The notes beneath the pieces are model-generated. The model was not told the DNA's origin and searched no databases. It saw only the letters and a list, made by a program, of their open reading frames with translations. The translations under genes and the position numbers were made by a program. A DNA stretch of 5,101 nt from a bacterium. GTDB lineage: Bacteria; Bdellovibrionota; Bdellovibrionia; Bdellovibrionales; UBA1609. The DNA lies in the NCBI GenBank assembly GCA_021784635.1, contig JAJYHS010000265.1, forward strand, positions 1 through 5,101, given 5' to 3'. Shown one piece after another: positions 1 to 5,101 of the stretch. Each line of letters opens with the position of its first letter. Within the stretch, counting starts at the first letter, position 1.

Positions 1-867
1 AATGTCACCGTACATCTGGGCGGTAGTGGAACAACAAAATTCTATTCGGACTCCAGCTGCACAACTCAAATTACCAGCGCAGTTATCGGAGTCGGCGGTA
101 CCGCTACAGGTGGGTTTTACAGTTCCGACTCCGCTGTGGAGTCAGAATCAGACATAGCGACCACAACAACGGGCCTTACCTCTGGTTCGCAATCCGTCCT
201 GTGGCAACTCAATCCAGTCGTATCATTTAGTCCGAGCGCCTTTACCGTTGGCACCTGCGTTCCGTTCACCATCACACTTGAAGACGCGAAAGGCACCGCT
301 ATGGCAGTGCCAGACAATGAAACCATGTCGCTAAACAAACCAGGGCTTGGCTCGACATATTCTGACAGTTCTTGTACGACGGCGATTTCAAGCGGTTCGC
401 TGGCTATTTCGAGCGGACAAAGTTCAGTCACTTACTACTATAGCGATCTACACGCAGAATCTTTTAGCACAAATGTCTATGGGAGTGGCGGTTACATCGG
501 ATGGGGCAGCCCAAGTGTCGCGTTAACAATTTCTGCGGGTACACCAACTGTATTAAGAATAACGGGCCCCACGTTCGAGTCGCCGGGCACATGTGCCGGC
601 CCATACACTGTCACTTCAGTAGACAGCAATCTCAATCCGTCCAACATTACGGGGCCAGCTCTTACGGTGAATTTGAGCGCAACGGGATCGGCCAGTCTCT
701 TCGGCAATTCAAGTTGCAGCGGCCCCCCGTCAAGTATGTCAATTGGAGTTGGTGCCGATAGCGCAACTTTTTATGTTAAAGATTCCGCGACCGAAATTTC
801 GACGATAACGGCGTCGGCAACCAGCTTTACGTCCGGCACTTTCAATTACGACAGCATTGTGACGTCT
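1..867 (+). repeat. Tandem Ig-like modules with a conserved cysteine pair
   Basis: Three diverged protein repeats of about 105-110 residues lie in the RCC1 protein. The first is cut by the left edge and shows only its second half (FYSDSSCTT, Cys codon at 58). The second has Cys codons at 256 (VGTCVPFT) and 373 (YSDSSCTT). The third has them at 592 (PGTCAGPYT) and 715 (GNSSCSG). Each ends with a strand like SATFYVKD or SVTYYYSD. The two Cys of a module sit about 40 residues apart and probably form a disulfide. The fold is inferred from the Thr/Ser-rich strand pattern; similar modules stand in tandem in large surface proteins. Confidence 0.7.
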
Positions 868-1929
868 CCGCTTGAACAGGTGGCCGTCGGAGGGCCTTTC
901 ACCTGCGTGTTAATCAGCGGCAACGTAAAATGCTGGGGCAATAATTGGCGCGGAGATCTTGGTAACGGGACGACCACAAACAGTTTCACGCCCGTCGCGG
1001 TTTCGGGGCTAAGTGGAGTATCAAGTCTTGTATCTACTACAGATAGCAACAACGATGGTTTATTTTCATGTGCACTTAAAACCGATAATACAATTTGGTG
1101 TTGGGGGGCTGGCTATAACATCGCCACATGGTCAAGCACCCCGGTTGAAATTACATTGAGTGGCAGTCCGCTCTTAGCGACTCAAATTTCAATTGGCGGA
1201 AACGAGGCATGCGCCATTACTTCAACTGGTGCCGTATACTGTTGGGGCGACAGTACACCGAATACCTCGACTCCGACCGAAATGGTCAGCTCCGGAGTCG
1301 TATCAGTCGCCACTCTCGACGATCACACGTGCGCCACTCTCTCGAGTGGTGATCTCAAATGCTGGGGAAATAATAAATACGGTCAACTCGGCCTTGGCTC
1401 TACAGGCGGAACATATACAACGCCGCAACTAGTAAGTGGGTTAACAACAGGCGTGACCAGCGCGGCCGTTTCTAAAAACTCAACATGTGCTGTTGTCTCA
1501 GGCGCCGTGTACTGTTGGAGCACAAACGTTGCATCAGGACAGAGTGCAAACACTGACACGCCAGCCTTAGTTGGTTCGCCACTAACTTCTGGGGTTTCAT
1601 CCATCGTTGGCGGCGACACCATTTACAACGGCAACGATTTTTTCTTTGCGATAACAACTTCAGGCGCACTATATGGCTGGGGTGCGAATTCAAACCCTAA
1701 CGACGGTATCTTTGGCAACGGGGCAACTACCGGTTACACCTATACAAGCCCATTCAAAATAATTTCGAGTGGCGTACAATCAGCAGCAGCGGCAATATAT
1801 AATAGCGCCAACGCTTGCGCCATCGTCTCAGGCAATCTTATGTGCTGGGGAAATAACTCCAGCGGACAGCTCGGCACCGGCATGTGGAACGATTCGTATA
1901 CACCTGTTTACACCCAATCGCTTGAGTAA
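1..1929 (+). CDS. Large exported protein with Ig-like modules and a C-terminal seven-bladed RCC1-type propeller (5' end outside window)
   Basis: The frame is open from base 1 to the TAA at 1927-1929, so the gene begins upstream. A GTG at 136 is the first possible start inside the window, but it lies within a repeat module that continues to its left, so I do not take it as the start. The visible 642 residues have two parts. The first (to about base 867) holds two full Ig-like modules and the end of a third, each with a motif like YSDSSCTT. The second (871 to about 1920) holds seven RCC1-type blades, most ending in CWG, as in CWGNN. RCC1 propellers usually bind proteins; the role here is unknown. 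The Cys-rich, Ser/Thr/Gly-rich make-up with few charged residues suggests a cell-surface or secreted protein, but any signal peptide lies outside the window. Family assignment is firm; ligand and location are inferred. Confidence 0.9.
   Translation, partial: NVTVHLGGSGTTKFYSDSSCTTQITSAVIGVGGTATGGFYSSDSAVESESDIATTTTGLTSGSQSVLWQLNPVVSFSPSAFTVGTCVPFTITLEDAKGTAMAVPDNETMSLNKPGLGSTYSDSSCTTAISSGSLAISSGQSSVTYYYSDLHAESFSTNVYGSGGYIGWGSPSVALTISAGTPTVLRITGPTFESPGTCAGPYTVTSVDSNLNPSNITGPALTVNLSATGSASLFGNSSCSGPPSSMSIGVGADSATFYVKDSATEISTITASATSFTSGTFNYDSIVTSPLEQVAVGGPFTCVLISGNVKCWGNNWRGDLGNGTTTNSFTPVAVSGLSGVSSLVSTTDSNNDGLFSCALKTDNTIWCWGAGYNIATWSSTPVEITLSGSPLLATQISIGGNEACAITSTGAVYCWGDSTPNTSTPTEMVSSGVVSVATLDDHTCATLSSGDLKCWGNNKYGQLGLGSTGGTYTTPQLVSGLTTGVTSAAVSKNSTCAVVSGAVYCWSTNVASGQSANTDTPALVGSPLTSGVSSIVGGDTIYNGNDFFFAITTSGALYGWGANSNPNDGIFGNGATTGYTYTSPFKIISSGVQSAAAAIYNSANACAIVSGNLMCWGNNSSGQLGTGMWNDSYTPVYTQSLE
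871..1920 (+). repeat. Seven RCC1-type propeller blades
   Basis: Blades begin near bases 871, 1018, 1177, 1297, 1453, 1594 and 1774. The shared core is a hydrophobic strand, then Cys-Ala, a short turn with SG or TD, then a strand ending Cys-Trp-Gly. Cys codon pairs fall at 904/931, 1069/1099, 1210/1240, 1330/1360, 1486/1513 and 1816/1843, nine or ten residues apart. Blade six has Phe (1645) and Gly (1675) at these places. Blades 1, 4 and 7 keep the RCC1-like tail (for example GQLGLGS, GQLGTG); the tails of the others are shortened or changed. Seven blades is the number expected for a closed RCC1 propeller. Confidence 0.85.
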
Positions 1930-1972
1930 TGAGTGTGAAGGAAGCGGCGCTGCAGTCCTAAATTTAATTCAT
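1930..1972. other. Convergent intergenic gap
   Basis: This stretch separates the stop codons of the RCC1 gene (+) and the SBBP lipoprotein gene (-). I see no stem-loop followed by a T run on either strand. The only symmetric element is the 8-base palindrome TAAATTTA at 1959-1966, too short and AT-rich to act as an intrinsic terminator. Transcripts from the two genes may overlap at their 3' ends, or end by a factor-dependent route. Confidence 0.5.
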
Positions 1973-3478
1973 TTACAATTGATTCGTCGAAACCCAATTG
2001 CCGCCGGTTGTGTACTTTGAAATAAAATAGTCTTGCGTGCCTTGGGCGCTCCCCGAGCACGACGCTGAAACCCCGTTGCATGAGGCGAGATTGCCAGTTG
2101 TATCGCCCGCCAGATAGAGATTCGATGTCGGGCTAATGTAGATTTCGCTACCTAACGCCATGAGATTGGTTTCGCCTAACTGTTTTGTCCAATCCCAGGT
2201 TCCGTTACTTGCATATTTTGAAATGAAATAATCATAAACTCCGTGAGAACTACCGGAGCACGAGGCTGAAACCCCGTTGCACGAGGCGAGATTAGCCGTG
2301 GTATAGCCGGTGACGTAGACGTTTGATGAGGCATCGACGGCGGTACCAATGGCCGTTGTGGATGTACCTGATTCGCCAAGTTGCTTTGTCCAGCTCCACG
2401 TGCCGGCGCTCGTATATTTTGAAACGAAATAGTCCCATCTGCCTTGGGAGCTGCCCGAACATGACGATGAAACTCCGCTACACGAGACAAGATCGCCTGT
2501 GGAGCGACCCGTGATATAAACATTTGCAGCGGAATCAACCGAAACGCCCAGTCCTTCGGTGGACTGACCGGCTTGACCCAGTTGTTTTGTCCATACCCAT
2601 GCACCATTACTTGCATATTTTGAAATATAATAATCTTCGGTACCTTGAGCACCACCCGAGCATGACGACGAAACACCGTTGCACGAGGCAAGATTACCGG
2701 TTGTCGCACCCATTATATAAGCATTGCCTGACGAGTCGACCGCACCGCCATAGCCGCTGGTCATTTGCCCCGTTTCACCTAATTGTTTGGTCCAAATCCA
2801 AGTGCCGCTACTTGTATATTTTGAAATAAAATAATCTTCGCTACCTTGGGAGCTGCCCGAACACGACGATGAAACTCCGTTGCAAGAAACGAGATTTTTG
2901 TTAGTGGTGCCGAAAATATAGATATTTGAAGATGAATCAAGAGCCATGGCGCTGACGTTTGCGCTACCCCCAGCTAATTGTTGAGACCAAACCAAATTGC
3001 CATTGGGTGAGTATTTAGAAATAAAATATTCGCTATTTATGTTGTTCGAAGTAATACTGTTACTGCTCGCACCCGCCACATAAATATTCGATGATTTATC
3101 GACGGCAATAGCGTAAAGGCCGCTTATCGTGCCAGTACGGCCCAGTTGTTGTGTCCAAAGGCGAGTTCCACTGCTCGTGTATTTCGTAATAAAATAATCG
3201 GTAGATCGGAACGAGCCACTTGGGCACGACGATGCGCTACCATAACAAGGTAAGAAATTGGCCGTCGTCTGGCCAGCCACATAAATATTATTTGAAGAAT
3301 CAGCCACGAGTCCGAACACATAGGTTGTTGTATTACTGAGGGGCGCAAAAGTTAGAACTCCAGAAGGTGTCGGGCCGCCAGAAGTCCCCGACATCTTGGT
3401 GCATCCGCAAAGAAAACCGCCAAGAAACAGAATCTTCGCACTTAAAACAAATGCATTTCGGAATGTTTTGATTGCCAT
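1973..3478 (-). CDS. Lipoprotein made of seven SBBP beta-propeller repeats
   Basis: Read from the ATG at 3478, the product is 501 residues. This start is chosen because a GGAG lies 8 bases upstream and because it puts a signal peptide at the very N-terminus. A longer frame from 3523 would add 15 residues ahead of it. Residues 1-25 have a basic start (MAIKTFR), a hydrophobic core (VLSAKILFLGGF) and a lipobox LCGC, giving lipidation at Cys26. A short linker (TKMSGTSGGPTPSG) follows, then seven repeats at about residues 41-116, 117-170, 171-237, 238-304, 305-371, 372-437 and 438-501. Each carries a DSSxNxYxxG strand, DYFISKY and a W-x-KQLG strand, typical of SBBP repeats. Six repeats hold a Cys-x6-Cys loop. 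The protein probably sits in the periplasm or outer membrane as one seven-bladed propeller. Its ligand is unknown. It lies 58 bp downstream of the HD-GYP gene. Confidence 0.9.
   Translation of the reverse strand: MAIKTFRNAFVLSAKILFLGGFLCGCTKMSGTSGGPTPSGVLTFAPLSNTTTYVFGLVADSSNNIYVAGQTTANFLPCYGSASSCPSGSFRSTDYFITKYTSSGTRLWTQQLGRTGTISGLYAIAVDKSSNIYVAGASSNSITSNNINSEYFISKYSPNGNLVWSQQLAGGSANVSAMALDSSSNIYIFGTTNKNLVSCNGVSSSCSGSSQGSEDYFISKYTSSGTWIWTKQLGETGQMTSGYGGAVDSSGNAYIMGATTGNLASCNGVSSSCSGGAQGTEDYYISKYASNGAWVWTKQLGQAGQSTEGLGVSVDSAANVYITGRSTGDLVSCSGVSSSCSGSSQGRWDYFVSKYTSAGTWSWTKQLGESGTSTTAIGTAVDASSNVYVTGYTTANLASCNGVSASCSGSSHGVYDYFISKYASNGTWDWTKQLGETNLMALGSEIYISPTSNLYLAGDTTGNLASCNGVSASCSGSAQGTQDYFISKYTTGGNWVSTNQL
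1976..3358 (-). repeat. Seven in-frame SBBP repeats, about 201-bp period
   Basis: On the minus strand the units run 3358-3131, 3130-2969, 2968-2768, 2767-2567, 2566-2366, 2365-2168 and 2167-1976. Units 3, 4 and 5 are exactly 67 codons. Unit 2 is shortest (54 codons) and lacks the cysteine loop. Nucleotide similarity is high in the loop part: bases 2442-2477 and 2844-2879 (units 5 and 3) differ at one of 36 positions, and 2055-2092 and 2256-2293 (units 7 and 6) at two of 38. Such tracts could recombine and change blade number. Confidence 0.85.
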
Positions 3479-3486
3479 ATGATTAA

Positions 3487-3490
3487 CTCC
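3487..3490 (-). promoter_or_regulatory. Ribosome binding site of the SBBP lipoprotein
   Basis: The minus strand reads GGAG followed by 8 bases (TTAATCAT) and then the ATG at 3478. Motif and spacing are good, and this site decides the start in favour of 3478 over the in-frame ATG at 3523. Confidence 0.75.
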
Positions 3491-3501
3491 GTTTGTGTGA
3501 G

Positions 3502-3530
3502 ATGAGACCATGGCGGTCTGCAAACGTCAA
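3502..3530 (-). promoter_or_regulatory. Possible sigma70-type promoter for the lipoprotein gene
   Basis: On the minus strand a TTGACG (3530-3525) is followed, after exactly 17 bases, by TCTCAT (3507-3502). These match the consensus boxes at 5 of 6 and 4 of 6 positions. Transcription would begin about 15-20 bases before the GGAG. If real, the lipoprotein can be made separately from the HD-GYP gene. A match of this quality can arise by chance. Confidence 0.3.
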
Positions 3531-3536
3531 CAGATG

Positions 3537-4514
3537 CTACGCTGACTTTGCGTATTCGCGATTGACGACTTGTTGAAGCGCACGAAACGCTTCTTTATTG
3601 TGCGGTTGACCCATGGTCATCTCGATGGTGACGAGCGCTTCGCGCGGCGAACGAGCGGTCGGGTTATTAATACCCGGAACAGTAAGTTCGCAAAAGTCAT
3701 TGGCGAGCGCGACCACTTTGGCGAGAGGGTGCATTTTAATATTGCGCAGTTTGCGTGGATAGCCTTGGCCGATGGCATTTTCATGATGTTCGTACACGAT
3801 CGCCACCACGTCGTCGGGGACGACCCCAAGGTTCAACAACATTTGCATCCCTTTGTACGGATGGGTTTCGTATTGTTGGTTTTCTTCAAAAGACATTAAC
3901 GCGCGCGGTTTATTCACGAGTTCAGGCGGTAATGCTTTGAGGCCGATGTCGTGAAGAAGTGCGCCAAGCGCAAGTTTTTCGACGGTTTGTTTGTTCTCCC
4001 AATTGAGCGCGTTGGCGATAAGAACGCTAATGCTGGTTACGGCCATTGAATGCCGTAAAAGTTCGTCTGAACAATCATTGAGGCTGCTCAGAAGACTATT
4101 CAAATTATTATTCGATTCAGCCAGAGCCACGGTCGCTTCAACAATTTGCCGAGCGTGAGAATAAGTTTCGAAACCCAAGCCGATATGTTCTAGCTCAGTG
4201 AAAACTCCGGCCGCGGCTTGTGACAAGATCAAAGTTTTTTGCGCGGTCGTGAGGCTTTTTTGATTCACAAGAACGCCGGCGATGGTGATATTGCTATCCA
4301 TCAAAAATCCGTATTCTTCGCGTTTCACCCAAAGGTATTCAACCGTTTTATTTTCGTAGGATTGCAAACGTTCTTTGTCGGTTTTGGTCCCAGCCTTTGA
4401 AATCAAAACAAACTTATCCGCGCCGATGCGCACATAAAGATTGACCGGTGAGGTAGAGCCTCCGATCAAATCCCGCACAGGTATGGGAATCATGTTGGGG
4501 TGTTTGTCTTCCAT
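3537..4514 (-). CDS. HD-GYP domain protein, likely cyclic-di-GMP phosphodiesterase or sensor
   Basis: The product is 325 residues from the ATG at 4514. Residues 1 to about 85 form a separate N-terminal domain (with NLYVRIGADKFVLISKAG and VEYLWVKREEY), followed by a helical linker to about 140. The HD-GYP domain fills the rest: E151 and H155 (ELLRH), H188-D189 in LLHDIG, H218 in ETHPYKG, H243-H244 in YEHHE, and GYP at 251-253. HD-GYP enzymes hydrolyse cyclic-di-GMP using two or three metal ions bound by these residues. The last ligand, normally Asp in a VAD motif, is Asn272 here (VALANDF). The Lys that usually follows HDIG is Leu192, with Lys at the next place. Activity is therefore likely but not certain. 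There is no signal peptide or membrane segment, so it is cytoplasmic. The upstream GGTAAG is a weak ribosome site only 4 bases from the ATG; an ATG at codon 8 is an alternative start. Confidence 0.92.
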   Translation of the reverse strand: MEDKHPNMIPIPVRDLIGGSTSPVNLYVRIGADKFVLISKAGTKTDKERLQSYENKTVEYLWVKREEYGFLMDSNITIAGVLVNQKSLTTAQKTLILSQAAAGVFTELEHIGLGFETYSHARQIVEATVALAESNNNLNSLLSSLNDCSDELLRHSMAVTSISVLIANALNWENKQTVEKLALGALLHDIGLKALPPELVNKPRALMSFEENQQYETHPYKGMQMLLNLGVVPDDVVAIVYEHHENAIGQGYPRKLRNIKMHPLAKVVALANDFCELTVPGINNPTARSPREALVTIEMTMGQPHNKEAFRALQQVVNREYAKSA

Positions 4515-4598
4515 ACGTCTTACCGTTTCGGCAGAATCGTATAAAAAATTGACTCCGAACTTGACCGAAGTCGAGGTCTCATCGGATACCTTAAATCA
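4515..4598. promoter_or_regulatory. Divergent control region between the HD-GYP gene and ffh
   Basis: These 84 bases must hold the start signals of both genes unless ffh is expressed from elsewhere. On the plus strand TATAAA at 4540-4545 could be a -10 box for ffh, giving a leader of about 45 bases, but no fair -35 lies 16-18 bases before it. Two TTGAC hexamers, TTGACT at 4549 and TTGACC at 4561, stand 12 bases apart. The stretch 4551-4572 is an imperfect inverted repeat (GACT at one end, AGTC at the other). No clear promoter is seen for the HD-GYP gene. Confidence 0.35.
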
Positions 4599-5101
4599 AT
4601 GTTTAATCAACTATCAGACAAATTACTTGGAACGCTAAAAAAAGTCCGCGGCCAAAATCGCATCACAGAGGGCAACATCGAAGAAGCCGTGCGCACGATT
4701 CGGCTGGCGCTGCTTGAGGCAGATGTAAATTTTAAGGTCGTCAAAACGTTTCTTGACCGTGTGAAAGCTAAAGGTCTCGGTCAAGACGTGCTGGCGTCGG
4801 TTTCGCCGGGCCAGCAATTTACAAAAATCGTTCATGACGAACTCATCGCGATCTTGGGGCAAGATGCGTCGGATTTGAATCTCAAAGGTAACCCGGCCGT
4901 CTTGCTTGTGGTTGGGCTCAACGGTGCCGGTAAAACAACTACATGCGCAAAACTGGCACTCTACACGCGCCAAAAATTAAAGCGAAAACCAGGGTTGGTC
5001 TCCGTCGACATTTACCGGCCGGCCGCGCGTGAGCAGCTTGCGATTTTGGCAAAACAAAATGGGTTGCCAATTTGCGAAGTTCCCGTGAGCGACCCTGCGA
5101 A
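4599..5101 (+). CDS. ffh: Signal recognition particle GTPase Ffh, N-terminal part (3' end outside window)
   Basis: The first 167 codons are present; the frame is still open at the right edge. Ffh binds 4.5S RNA and signal sequences of new proteins and, with its receptor FtsY, brings ribosomes to the inner membrane. The N domain covers residues 1 to about 87, starting MFNQLSDKLL and holding ALLEADV (37-43). The G domain follows, with the P-loop GLNGAGKTTT at 106-115 and DIYRPAAREQL at 137-147. The RPAA form marks it as Ffh and not FtsY, and the lack of an acidic N-terminal extension agrees. The rest of the G domain and the methionine-rich M domain lie outside. The P-loop has Asn108 where Ffh usually has Gln. 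The ATG at 4599 matches the family start, though only a weak GGA (4584-4586) precedes it. It is divergent from the HD-GYP gene. Confidence 0.97.
   Translation, partial: MFNQLSDKLLGTLKKVRGQNRITEGNIEEAVRTIRLALLEADVNFKVVKTFLDRVKAKGLGQDVLASVSPGQQFTKIVHDELIAILGQDASDLNLKGNPAVLLVVGLNGAGKTTTCAKLALYTRQKLKRKPGLVSVDIYRPAAREQLAILAKQNGLPICEVPVSDPA

Noticed and set aside
136..138. GTG as start of the RCC1 gene
   Set aside because: The frame is open to base 1, and the FYSDSSCTT motif of the same module lies before it; no ribosome site precedes it.
1941..1960. GC-rich stretch in the convergent gap as a two-way terminator
   Set aside because: Its self-pairing is imperfect and it has no flanking A and T runs of the right kind.
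2176..2709. Open frame of 177 codons on the minus strand in another phase
   Set aside because: It lies wholly inside the SBBP gene and stays open only because the repeats repeat in every frame; its product shows repeat echoes and no family.
2323..2829. Open frames on the plus strand antisense to the SBBP repeats
   Set aside because: They mirror the repeat period, lack a convincing ribosome site and give products with no recognisable domain.
1976..2968. Regular spacing near 201 bp resembling a CRISPR or satellite array
   Set aside because: The units are coding, in frame, far too long for CRISPR, and differ throughout; they are SBBP protein repeats.
3505..3519. Inverted repeat AGACC-5 bases-GGTCT as a terminator after the HD-GYP gene
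   Set aside because: The stem is only 5 bp and no T run follows on the minus strand.
4635..4973. Open frame of 112 codons on the minus strand
   Set aside because: It is antisense to the well-supported start of ffh.

Overview
The window looks like chromosome from a Gram-negative bacterium of roughly 50% GC. The mix of a large secreted RCC1-type propeller protein with CWG motifs, a lipoprotein built of SBBP repeats, and an HD-GYP protein with its own N-terminal domain fits Bdellovibrionota (Bdellovibrio-like predators) best. This is an inference from gene style and not a placement; Leptospira-like or myxobacterial relatives also carry SBBP and RCC1 proteins.

Layout, left to right. 1-1929 (+): the 3' part of a large gene, open through the left edge, coding for Ig-like modules followed by a seven-bladed RCC1-type beta-propeller. 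1930-1972: a 43-bp convergent gap without a recognisable terminator. 1973-3478 (-): a lipoprotein made almost wholly of seven SBBP beta-propeller repeats, about 201 bp each. 3479-3536: a short gap with a good ribosome binding site and a possible promoter. 3537-4514 (-): an HD-GYP protein, a likely cyclic-di-GMP phosphodiesterase or sensor. 4515-4598: the divergent control region. 4599-5101 (+): the 5' part of ffh, the signal recognition particle GTPase, cut by the right edge.

How they may work together: ffh is housekeeping and serves protein targeting to the membrane. The HD-GYP gene and the lipoprotein gene lie on the same strand 58 bp apart and may be cotranscribed, which would place a second-messenger enzyme beside a surface propeller protein. 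The RCC1 protein converges on the lipoprotein gene and is probably independently expressed.

The most notable pattern is that both propeller proteins, from different repeat families, have seven blades with a cysteine pair in six of them, and in each the one odd blade has lost both cysteines together. This suggests one disulfide per blade in oxidised, exported proteins. Other points are an Asn in place of the last metal-binding Asp of the HD-GYP site and an Asn in place of the usual Gln in the Ffh P-loop. I see no RNA gene, mobile element, CRISPR array or defence system.
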